Shown here: piece after piece, positions 54,375 to 64,000 of the stretch
Numbering within the stretch: the stretch's first letter is position 1
How the letters are laid out: every line of letters begins with the position of its first letter
Assembly: GCF_040954645.1 (NCBI RefSeq)
Contig: NC_092813.1
Coordinates: 21,769,235 to 21,833,234, forward strand
Source of the DNA: Diabrotica undecimpunctata
Lineage: Eukaryota > Arthropoda > Insecta > Coleoptera > Chrysomelidae
Length of the DNA stretch: 64,000 nt
Reading direction: 5' to 3'
Program-made: the position numbers and the translations under genes
Notes under the pieces: generated by a model
Seen by the model: only the letters and a program-made list of their open reading frames with translations
What the model was told of the DNA's origin: nothing
Databases searched by the model: none

Positions 54375-57186
54375 GAGGTACCGTCATTTCGGAAGGCATC
54401 TAATTTGCATATTATGAGGCATGTCGAAATTGTATAAGAACCGCCTTTGAAGTTGGTGATTGGTTACTGAAATTTTAACTAAACGACAGTGTTGCGCACT
54501 ATTTAGTAGGTACAGCTAAAACATATTATACTGAATAAAGGCGATGATCAGTAAGATATTTGATGGGACAAAAATAATAATACCTTCGTAATACGTTTTT
54601 CCGGAACAAACAAACTATTTTTATTGTACAAAAGAATTATTAAGTTCTGAATATAGATAAGTTTAACAAAATGGATTTTTAAAATAGCAATTAATTGTCA
54701 AGCGTATTTTCCAAAATATTAAATACCAATACAATACCAAAATATTAAAGAGTGAGGAAAATTATATGCTAATGAACGGTCCCAATTACATGTACCTAAA
54801 CTTCTACCTGATTTAATTCTGTTCTTGAAAGCGTTTTAGTGATATAATAAAGTCATGTAAACATAAATATTCCTGTCTTTGGGAAATGCCTAATTTCATA
54901 GACCTACCCGATTTAAGACGTTTCTTGTAAATATATATTAGCGATATAATAAAGACTACCGTCAATATTGCTGTCCTTCTAAAATATATGCACATCTAAA
55001 TTTGTAAATGAAAACTTATAAAAGATATAAAATTAACTCTATATACATATCATTTAAAAATTCATATACCTAATGTGAATGTTTCAAAGAAGAACGACAA
55101 AATCTAATTTAATTTTCTTCTTCCGAAGAACACTCGATGACTTCGGATGTTAAATAAATGTCTTCTATTTTAATTGCATGATGACATCGTTTTCTCCACT
55201 CATCTGGGGTTATTTCGGAAACTCGTTTTTCCAACAGGTGCCTCACATCTTCCAATTTGAAAGATATGTTATTTTGTCCGATATTATTTTTAATGTCTAT
55301 CGGATTTAAATCCGGATGGTATGGAAGTAACCGTAAAGGAGTGTGACCATATTCACGCAAAAGTTCATCGAATTCATACCTTTTGAAACGATTTTGATGG
55401 TACTTAATCAACGCATAATATTCGGGTTTAAAACTTTGAGGGTTAAATGTTATATTGTTTTTAATCAGCCAATCAATCATATTTATCATTTTTTTGGAAT
55501 TACTATTAGGCGCAGGATTCACTTGTACCGAATGGTATGAGGTATTATCGCAAACAACTATTGAGTTAGCGGGTAAATTTGGAATTAGTTTTATCTTTAG
55601 CCATTTGCGGTAATTCGTGGCATTCATTTCTAAGTGGTAGTCACCGGATTTACTACAAATATTAAAAGCGCGTTTGGAATAAATCCCATTTCACCACCAG
55701 CATGCACTATTATTAAACGTTGACCCTTCGAAATGTTCATCAGTAACCCTTTACTAGAATTATAATTCCAAGTTTTCGACAAAGTATCTCCACTGTGTAT
55801 ATATTATGTCTCATGGAGGTAAACAATGGGTCTGTTTTCATTTCTATAATGTTTGATAAGTCTTAAGTATTTGATTCTCCAAGACCTTATTCCCGTCTGT
55901 TCAACCAACAATTTTCTGTTGTCCTGTGCTCTCCTCCTACGAAAATTCATATTTCGAAGAATTCTTCGCAGCGAGGCTTCTGATACTTTAATGTCCAAAT
56001 ATATCTCAATTTTGTTCTTCAATTTATTAGCAGTAACAATTCTCTGTTTTATGAAAATCGTGCATTATACGCCGAATATCTGTAATTTGATATTCTGGTA
56101 AATCTGTCACAGGTGACTTTCGTAAAGGTCTCTTTGAAGAAAATTCAACTTTGTTTTTATTATCTAGAGACTGTTTGCTCTCTTGTAGTATTCTGGATAC
56201 TGTCCGTACAAAAATGCCTATACCGACGTAAATATAATCAGCGTATAAGTAAAATGTAAGATGCAGTAAGAGAAGATCTGGAGAAAATGGGAGTGAGACA
56301 ATGGGAAATAGTGGCACAGGACCGACAAACATGAAAGGCAATAGTAAACGCGGCAAATACTCACGAAGAGTTGCAACGCCATTGATAATGATGATGATGA
56401 CGTAAATAATAATTCAAAATAATTGGTATGTTGCAGTAATAATTTTTCAAATTTTAAACAGACAACATAAAGAAACAAAAAAGTACATTGAAAAGTAACT
56501 CAAAACGATAGTAGAAAATAAAAAAAATAAATAAGAGCTTTCTACGAAAACAAGAGCCTATGAACTCTTTCTCCACATATGAAAAATGATGACGATCTAT
56601 TACTAAATAAACTAACTAGGGGAATAATGACAATTTGGCAAAATTATTTTACAGTAAATGTGGTTATTATTTTACAAAAAATTATGTTAAATAAAAATCA
56701 AAATACAAAAGAGAAGCGAAGGTAGGCAAAATGGGGAACAAGAGCAGAGTATAAAAGGTTGACAAATAAGTACCATTGAGAACTAAAAGTAAAAAGTGTT
56801 GAAACATTGAATTTGAATATCAAAAATTAATACTAAATGCATTGAAACTCCTTACCTGTTGCTTCAGCAGTCTTATTTTTTACCATTAGCAGAGTGTCCA
56901 TTTTACTTTTCATATTTTTAAAATAATTATACACATTAAATCTTATTTGACGACCCTGCTCTTTAATAACACTACGTTTTTTTCCGCCCATTTTCAGCAA
57001 GATTGTTTGAAAATAAAATTATCTAATATTTAACACACACACAACTTGTTCTCAAATGCACTGCTGCGCCACTGAGTATTGAAATGATTTACTGTTAAGG
57101 CGTGGATTAGGTAGAAATTTCAAATTTTGACCTCTGCCCAGTGCGATAATATGCAAATTAGATGCCTTCCGAAATAACGGGACCTC
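54375..57186 (-). mobile_element. Tc1/mariner-superfamily (Zator-like) DNA transposon
   Basis: Terminal inverted repeats of about 41 bp: GAGGTACCGTCATTTCGGAA and on through GGCATCTAATTTGCATATTA, matched in reverse at 57146-57186 with two differences. TA flanks both ends (54373-54374, 57187-57188). It encodes a split DDE transposase on the minus strand. Confidence 0.85.
55109..56991 (-). pseudogene. Two-exon DDE transposase with inactivating lesions
   Basis: Exon 1 56991-56856 (MGGKKRSVIKEQGRQIRFNV ... KNKTAEATG), donor CAG|GTAAGG; 638-bp intron; acceptor TATAG at 56218. Exon 2 joins in phase to give ATGIFVRTVSRILQESK, the expected HTH. Next come PEYQITDIRRIMHDF, EASLRRILRNMNFRRRR and RPIVYLHET, where the first catalytic Asp of DET is His; a stop follows. 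RLIIVHAGGEMGFIPNA is then shifted (near 55665) into SGDYHLEMNATNYRKWL, VVCDNTSYHSVQ (second Asp) and HTPLRLLPYHPDLNPID, where the third catalytic Glu reads Asp. Length ~340 aa matches IS630/Tc1-type enzymes. Inactive. Confidence 0.85.
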
Positions 57187-57360
57187 TACCGATTTGCAAG
57201 CAATTTTTGAGGATTGCTAACATAGACCCTTTCAATATCTAACCATTACATCGATATATATGGCTGTTTATCGCTCCAAATACCTGCTATTTGTGATGGA
57301 GTTCCCATAGGTATTTACATTAATTGATAAGAATTCATCCATAAGTTACAAAAACTGGTT

Positions 57361-57571
57361 AAAAAGATTTACTGATCTCGACAAGAGGTGGGGCGCTTCA
57401 CACAGGCGTGGCCTACTACTCATGCATGCGCAGGAAAAAAGTACCCCAAGTGAGGTGTTTTCTACTGTAGAAAAGACCTCACTTTTGCCTACCTTTTTCC
57501 TGCGCATGCTTGAGTTGTAGGCCACGCCTGTGTGAAGCGCTCTGCTTCTTGTCGAGATGGGTAAATCTTTT
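57361..57571. repeat. ~210-bp palindrome (foldback/MITE-like)
   Basis: Arms about 57361-57465 and 57470-57571: AAAAGATTTAC, TCTCGACAAGA, GCGCTTCACACAGGCGTGGC and GCATGCGCAGGAAAAA, mirrored. GC content is higher than in the surroundings. Confidence 0.88.
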
Positions 57572-58480
57572 GTATTTAATATTCTTCTTTTACTAACATG
57601 CTATGATGAAGTTGCTTGAACATATTATATGTATCACAAATAAGAGATGTAAAAACATTAACATGTGTAATACAAAAGGCATAGACGTAAAATTGCTTAA
57701 CATAGTATTGAAATAAAAATGTTTAAATTGTATAGATAAATCGTGCGGTTAATAATCAAAAGTTTTTCTTTGTAAGATGATAACCACTTTCACATACTTC
57801 ACCAAAAGGAGTATGAATTTAATTAAAAAAATTTAAACCCAAATTGATGAAAATGTAAATGAAAATAAACCATCATGTCAAGATGTACCCAAGATCAAAC
57901 AGTTTAAATTCTCATATTTATTTATTTATTTATACACCAAAGCATCCAACAGCCGAAGCCAGTTACTGGATGAAAAAAGTTTTCATTCAAATTACAATAT
58001 TAAATATTTACATCGTATACATATGACATTCAATTTTTAAGCTTAAGCATAAGACAATGCCCTAAAAGATAAAAAACTCTTGTGCATGCTTTTCGAACTA
58101 AGTTACTAACACAAAAAAAAATTAATTAAACTTTACAAAACAAAACAATAAAAACAATGGAAAAAAAAAATTTCGAAAATACATTAATTTGTAGTAAACT
58201 TAAAGGATGTTAAAAATTAGTGCTCAATCTGTTAGGCTAAAATAATTCGACTTTCCTTATGTCGCATACCTAGAGACTTAGTATTTATTTTTTATACTAG
58301 CTGGTTTTTATCAATTTTTTTACTTGTGTATCGAACTTCTCTGTAGTTTCCAAAATAAAGTGTGAAAAGTTATGTGTAAAAGGTTTCATTGTTTTAGTCT
58401 AAAGAATGTATCAATTACTTTGTTACAACCTATTTCCACAAATATGACTAAATGACTAAATTGTTAAAATAAATTGAAAA
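57572..58480. other. No gene; possible non-LTR 3' end near 57.9-58.2 kb
   Basis: TTTATTTATTTATTTAT at 57907 followed by a CACCAAAGCATCCAACAGCC-type sequence resembles a minus-strand non-LTR 3' tail. Weak. Confidence 0.35.
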
Positions 58481-58499
58481 AAAAAAACAAAATATCAAA

Positions 58500-59235
58500 A
58501 TTATATATTTCCTTCACTTTCAGAATCCGAGCTATCTCCAGGATTTATTATGATGGGTTGAATATCAATATCAACTATATTTTGCTCTCGGACACACCAC
58601 TTTTGAATAATTTCATGAGTATGTCTTACACATTTTTCCCAAATGTCTCCATTATATTGATTAAATGCCTCTTTCCACATATTTCTAACAGATATTTCTA
58701 ATCAGAATAGCCGTCCCTACCAATATGCTTATTGTAACATGACATGAAATTTGTCCAAATTAATTGAATAGCATTGAATTCGCAATGATAAGGAGTTAGT
58801 CTCAACACTTCATGACCATGCTCTCTTAGTAACTCATCAATAACATACACATTTTCTTTTTTATTCATTTTTGCAACTTGTAATAATTCAGGTTTTGTAA
58901 ATTTTGGGTCAAATTGGATGTTATTTGTTGTCAGCCAGGTAACAATTTCATCTTTCTTTGAAGCAGTGGTATGTTGCTTTTCTAAAAGAATACTATGATA
59001 TGGAGCATTATCCGTTACAATCAACGATGGTTCTTCTAAATTGGGAATAACTTATGTCCTTATCCACTTAGTAAAAATGTCGTTGTTTATTTCTCCATGG
59101 TAATCAATATGTTAGAATTAGAACAAAACAATAAACTTGCTTCAGAAACAAATCTTTTAGAAGAACCACCGTGAACAATTATTCTGAAACGTTTATCATC
59201 AAAACCGTCTGATTTACGTACACTTTTGCTACTAT
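58500..59235 (-). pseudogene. Second Zator-like DDE transposase fragment
   Basis: The minus strand reads HGGSSKRFVSEASLLF upstream, then 59024-58698: MIVTDNAPYHSILLEKQHTT, NNIQFDPKFTKPELL and LREHGHEVLRLTPYHCEFNA, with IQLIW at the position of the catalytic Glu (family NPIELIW, here NAIQLIW). Same family as 55.1-57.0 kb but a different copy with the third acidic residue lost. No terminal repeats found. Confidence 0.8.
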
Positions 59236-60082
59236 GGTTTGTTTTTTAACCAGGAGGAGTAATTCAAATTTACCGCGCAGTAATGCTTGTTTATAATTGG
59301 TCTAACCGCAGGCAAGTTTACTTCACTAAATTATGACATTTGGACACTAATGACATTCATGAAATTAAAATTTTTTTTTTCTATTTTCAAAAAGCCGCAT
59401 CAACCATAAAAGGTTATTAGCGGAAGTTTATTACAATATATATGGTAGTGTACATATTGGGTACACGTAAACTCATCACCAATTACCATAAATACCCTCG
59501 TACATAGTACAAACTCATCACCGCCATAAAAGTAGGGTTTTCAAAATGGACCCTAAGAGATTGGTAAACTGATCACTGGCCTACCTGCACCCCGGATCAG
59601 GTATAGACCATAAAATTCCAGCAAACGGTTAGTTTTTGGTAATTTCACAGAATAATCCAAATCCAGATGTCTTAAATGCAACTGCAATTTATTGGTTTTT
59701 ATTTGGGAATTCCACAAAATTCTATTAATGCGGACAAAAAATGATGGTGATGGTTATCAATAATTTCAAATTTCAATTGCGAAAGACTCTAAAAAAATCG
59801 AATTGCCTTTTGTGGACTTGTGCGACGAAAGGGTGTAAGGCTAAATGTCATACAACTGGTGAGTAGAAATTCTATACCGTTTTGGTTTAGTTGTTTCGCA
59901 CTGTTTTTCGCGAATCATCCTGATTAAACAGAAAAAAATCAGCGTAATTAAGTTCTTTAAGTTAACTGCATAAGATGTTTCTTGCAGGCAAGGCATAATA
60001 TTACTTTGTTGCTGTAGATTACCTTTTCTGATATTACATTTTGAGATTTCTAATTAAATTGTTAAAGTCACATTGTTATATT

Positions 60083-60132
<50 letters not shown>

Positions 60133-60136
<4 letters not shown>

Positions 60137-60514
60137 GGTATCCAATTAAGTCGGCACCATATGTGAAACCTTTTTGTTTTTTGTTTTATGAATTTTGTTA
60201 CATATAATAATTATGTTACATAAAAAGTTTTGAATGATCTAAAACCTAGAATACAATGATCAGATATTGAATTTTTTTTAGTTGTATACGCGGTTTATCA
60301 AAAAAAAAATGAATTGTGGATATTCTCAAGTCTTAATAAAGTTCATGTTGTTTAACGAACCGCGTAAATGACTGAAGAATACTAATATCTGATTCTGAAA
60401 TTAATTGAAATGATTGAAATTCTATATCATTCAGAACTAGAGAATAAATTTTTTTTCATCAAACTTAATATAAAAAAATTTCCATAAGGTACCGACTTAA
60501 TTGGACTCCTAATA
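60133..60514. mobile_element. mariner-type MITE nested in the 2.19-kb element
   Basis: Ends CAGGGTATCCAATTAAGTCG and, reversed, TTAGGAGTCCAATTAAGTCG, with TA flanks. About 380 bp, no coding capacity. A (TA)n array precedes it (about 60086-60131). Confidence 0.8.
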
Positions 60515-60636
60515 TAAGTATATATACTGAAAAAGCGATAAACGCCTGTAGTCAACGCTGATCAGTTAGACTACAAAACACAGCTACATATTTGGGTGTG
60601 CAGCCGAAGATAGGACAAAGAAGTACTCTTTTTAGT

Positions 60637-60678
60637 GTACCAAGCTTTCGCAAATCTTTATTTGCATCATCAGGGTGC
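60637..60678 (-). ncRNA. Hammerhead ribozyme motif with intact core
   Basis: Minus strand: CTGATGA (60673-60667), helix II GCAAAT/ATTTGC with AAAG loop, GAAA (60649-60646), self-complementary AGCT, then T60642 as predicted cleavage base. Helix I pairs CACC with GGTA/C over 3 bp plus one more beyond a mismatch. Lies inside the 2.19-kb element, so it belongs to a further nested PLE-type insertion whose edges I cannot place. Confidence 0.75.
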
Positions 60679-61694
60679 TACAATAAACAAAATTAGTACA
60701 AATTACAGAATAAAAATTATTTTGTATCTCACACTAATTGAGGTTAGTTGTCATGATGTTTATAAAATGAAATGAACAACTCATTGACTCCTACAAATAA
60801 TGGCGAAAACTAACCAAAAAATGTAAAAAAATTGCTTTTAAAAGCACTCTAATTGTGGGATCTTTGTACAAGTCATTAAAAAATAAAGTACAGGAAACTG
60901 TACTTAAGCATTTTGATGCATTCTGTCACAATAAATGCATTGCTGATTACTTTAAATTTAAAAATTTCCGCCAATGATGCCATAAAATGTAAAGCTTTGC
61001 ACGTGTAAAAAATTAAGTTTCCTTCGACTTCAATGCACTAATAGCACACTCAAGTTTTTAGCTTTTCCTATTTTTCAGATATTTTATATTTACTAACTGT
61101 CCAAAATCGTTTATTATTTTCAAGATAGTCAAATAGCGCCAAAACGGTAAGACATAGACCGAATGTATGCTTAACAAATTATCTCGAAAATTCAATGAGA
61201 AATATAAAAATGCAATGAAAATCAAATAACGAAGGTGGGACTACTTCCGATATAAACAAAAATACGACATATTAACAAATATTTTCATTTTAAAGTTCAC
61301 TATCGAAATCCTATGTAACTAAATTTTTAGATCTCAAAACCATTTAGAGTGGCAAATACGTATAATAGGCCACACCGTGAGACATATTAATATCTCAGTT
61401 AAATTTTAAAGCTACTTGCTTAAAATAATTTCTAAATTTATTAAATTATCACATAAACGAGAAGTATAACAGGTAAGAGGCAATCTTTCGCATTAGAAAC
61501 CAGGCAAAAATCCCGGTGATGAGTTTACCTATCTACGGTGATGAGTTTACCAATCTCCAAAGGATGCCGGTGATCAGTTTACTATATCTCCGAGGGTCTA
61601 ATAATTTTATGGGGGGCTATATAGTGATGAGTTCGTACACGTCCTACATATTATAAGGTTAGGTAACATAAAAATTTATCAACTAAAAGAAAAA

Positions 61695-63375
61695 TTACAT
61701 TTTATGAAATAGGTTAATGTCCTTAAGATATTTGATCGTATTGGTTAAGTTACAGTCTAATATATTTTTAAGTTGACCTGGTTCTTCAGAAATGTTGTTG
61801 GTGCTTCGTTCATATGAGTAAAGCGGACAGTCTGTAAGTATGGGTTGGACTGTTTTTTGGCATCTACAGTATGAGCGTTCTGATGGTAGCTGCTTCGTTA
61901 ATAAGTGTTGATGGGTTAATGTTGTATGACCAATTCTTAGGTGATTTATAACCACCTGTTCTCTTCTTTTTTCTGGAAGTTGGAGCCGGCCACCGATAGA
62001 GGGTTTAATTACTTTAAAATTTGAGTTATTTGAATCCCAGCATCGCTGCCAAACTTCTGTACAGTATTGTTTGATATTAAGGTAGATATCTGTGACTTGA
62101 ATTTGTTTGACAATATCGATGCTTTCATTTGAGGTGGCTTTAACCGCTAAGGCGTCAACCTTTTCATTACCTGAAATACCTATATGTGATGGTATCCAGA
62201 GGAAGTGAATGTTTACATTTTTGTTTTGTAAGTAATGAAGCATAGATTTTATTTTTTGGATGATTTTACGTGTTGGATAGACTTGTTTGATGCTTTGGAG
62301 TACAGATAATGACAGAAGATTAGTATCTGTATATTTTTGACAAAATTCAAGTGCTTTTAAAATTGCAATAGCTTCACCAGTAAATACGCTGCAAAAAGTA
62401 GGTATTCGTGTAGCATATTCGATATCATCTGTTGAAAAGGCTGCAGCACAGCCATTTTTGGTTTTTGATGCGTCAGTGAAAATCTTAACATAATTGTCAT
62501 ATTTTGATAGAATTTCTTTATATAATGTACGAACGAGGGTAAGATTTGTGGTATTCTTTGGGTAAGTTACTAGAGATGTATTAATAGTAGGAGTATTAAT
62601 TGTCCAGGGGGGTTCAGTTGGATATGTAGACAGCGAGTATGTCAACAAATTGGTATTATATCCACAATTCATTACAAGTTCTTTAAAGGTTAAATATCTT
62701 GATTGTCTGTTACTTTTGTGAGTGGTGTTATTTGTATGTAGGAGTAGGTATTAGGGTTGTTAATATTGCTATATAGTTTAGCAGCATATCTTAGTGTGGT
62801 ATATTGTCTTCTTATAAACAAAGGTGGTCCATTTAGTGCAGATTGAAGACTTGCCACCGGTCTAGTACGGAAGGCACCCAGCACGTCTCAAAGATGCACT
62901 TTGGATAACGTCTAAGACTTTAAGATGTTTTTTACTAGCAGTAGAATAGCACATTGCACCGTAATCTAATTTACTACGGATGAGTGATTTATATAAATAT
63001 AGCAGAGTAACTGTATCAGCACCCCAATTTCTGTTAGAAAGTATTTTAAGGAGGTTTATTTTTGGCTAACAGGATAAGGCTAATTTTTTAATAAAGTCTG
63101 TCCATTTGAAATGACTGTCGATCACAATCCTAGAAAGTCTGTTGAATCTACTTGTTTTATGTTAATATCATTTAGAAGTAGGGTAGGTTTGCTATTGGTT
63201 TTATTTTTACTAAATATAATAAAATAGGTCTTTTCACTTGAAAACGTAAAATCACTTTTGTGGGACCATATTTCCAGTTTGTGAAGAAATGCCTGAAGGA
63301 TTTTTGTCGCGAGAGAGATATTACAACTTCTAGTGTAAACTATTAGATCGTCAGCATACAAATTTGCTTTTAATG
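61695..63375 (-). pseudogene. I-like ORF2: RT C-terminal part and RNase H
   Basis: 63375-63122: ANLYADDLIVYTRS (catalytic YADD), HKLEIWSHKSDFTFSSEKT. 62884-62690: MLGAFRTRPVASLQSALNG, YTTLRYAAKLYSN. 62672-61695 (325 aa open): RNase H with KIFTDASKTKNGCAAAF (first Asp), FTGEAIAILKALEF (Glu) and IHFLWIPSHIGISGNEKVDA. The usual SDS motif before LSVLQSI is missing (TNLLSLSVLQSI), so a catalytic Asp is lost. Zinc-like CRCQKT...LTDCPLY and the tail YLKDINLFHKM follow. Confidence 0.85.
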
Positions 63376-63395
63376 GTTACTCTATTTCTTGTGCA

Positions 63396-64000
63396 ATATT
63401 ATTGTTACGGCACTGTGCCTTCGGCCGTCATCGATTGCGCTACTCTCGACGCATTTGACAAAGGCAGATGAGAGTCTACTGTCAGCCATAGAAAGAACAG
63501 CATATCGGAGTGAATTGTTTACATTTAAATTAATATAAATTGAGTTTAATCGAGGAGTTTTAGTTACAATAGTCAACCCAATCCAAACAAATAAAAAAGG
63601 TTGTATTTACACAACATAAAATGGTCCTTCGAGCCGGATATTACCAGTAAGTAAACAGTTTACTGCAAGCTCCGGCATTTTCAAGTCAAAGGCAAAATAC
63701 ATCAATGGCTGGCATTTCTTAGCCTCCTACAGGGGACGTCACAGCGACAACATTTGGAACATAATTAACACGACACTTCTGCACCACCACAGAGGCTAGC
63801 AACCGGTATTTATTACAAAAATCTCACAGCAGTGAATTTATGGTTTATTATGGTTTGAAAACAGCTGATGACTTTGGAACAAATTAAAGTATTTTTGGGT
63901 GCTTCAAATTCGAGGTATATTACTATTTTATAAGGCAAATACAGGGTGAGTGTTCATTTCATTATATAATTCCTATTTCTACCTATTGTTGGATTTATAT
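63396..64000. other. No gene recognised; TACAGGGTGAG near the end
   Basis: Contains GCCTTCGGCCG and GGGGACGTCACAGCGACAAC. The last 60 bases contain ATACAGGGTGAGTG, which resembles a mariner-type MITE end running out of the window. Confidence 0.35.

Larger units (their letters stand above)
59459..61644. mobile_element. Non-autonomous 2.19-kb DNA element, 8-bp target duplication
   Basis: Flanked by TACATATT at 59451-59458 and 61645-61652. Ends read GGGTACACGTAAACTCATCA and, reversed, GGACGTGTACGAACTCATCA. Subterminal GGTAAACT(C/G)ATCACC-type motifs occur three times near each end in opposite orientation. The empty site is at 19.45 kb. An 8-bp duplication fits hAT or P-like transposases. No transposase is encoded. 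Confidence 0.88.
59370..63395 (-). mobile_element. I-like non-LTR element, 5'-truncated, split by a DNA element
   Basis: Minus-strand RT (YADD) and RNase H coding sequence ends at 61695; its 3' UTR continues to the poly-T at about 59370 after excluding 59459-61644. The 3' UTR motif GGTTGATGCGGC is shared with 19.4 kb. Sequence above about 63395 no longer resembles RT. Confidence 0.82.

Overview
The window looks like arthropod, most likely insect, nuclear DNA. It is AT-rich, full of (TA)n arrays, and carries the retroelement mix typical of a large, repeat-bloated insect genome: Penelope, Jockey, I, CR1, RTE-type and BEL/Pao elements plus Tc1/mariner-like, pogo and MITE-like DNA elements. A beetle is a guess. 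I see no convincing single-copy host gene, no rRNA or tRNA, no CRISPR array and no bacterial-style operon. Nearly all coding sequence is transposable-element (TE) sequence, most of it broken.

Layout. 1-2.7 kb: a nearly intact Penelope-like element (RT plus GIY-YIG) between ~264-bp inverted terminal repeats. 2.8-7.3 kb: a full-length but decayed Jockey element on the minus strand. 7.4-9.0 kb: an internally deleted I-like element on the plus strand ending in poly(A). 9.0-15.9 kb: a BEL/Pao retrotransposon on the minus strand, truncated at its 3' side and split in its gag zinc knuckle by a 2.8-kb element with ~0.8-kb inverted arms. 15.9-19.4 kb: a CR1-like element, cut by a short I-element copy. 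20.8-23.4 kb: a multi-exon pseudogene of an uncharacterised multicopy arthropod family, itself cut by an RTE fragment. 24.0-25.6 kb: a dead pogo/Tigger element. 26.3-26.9 kb: an intact 192-aa cysteine-rich (CXC/tesmin-like) ORF. 27-47 kb: a mosaic of RT fragments, a segmental duplication, dispersed repeats, a second copy of the uncharacterised family, and two RTE-like insertions. 47-51 kb: more RT fragments and a third RTE-type element. 54.4-57.2 kb: a Tc1/mariner-superfamily (Zator-like) element with a two-exon transposase. 58.5-59.2 kb: a relative of that transposase. 59.4-63.4 kb: an I-like element on the minus strand split by a 2.2-kb non-autonomous DNA element with an 8-bp target duplication.

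The most interesting signal is a set of small non-coding units bearing hammerhead-ribozyme cores (2.8, 23.9, 29.4, 40.6 and 60.6 kb). In each, the short helix III strand after GAAA is self-complementary (ACGU, AGCU or AUACGUAU). Two of these units are perfect or near-perfect inverted repeats with target-site duplications, so they look like minimal Penelope-type non-autonomous elements. Several insertions can be proven inside the window because an uninterrupted paralogue (an empty site) is also present.

Boundaries given as 'about' were read by eye. Family assignments rest on recognised protein motifs, not on searches.
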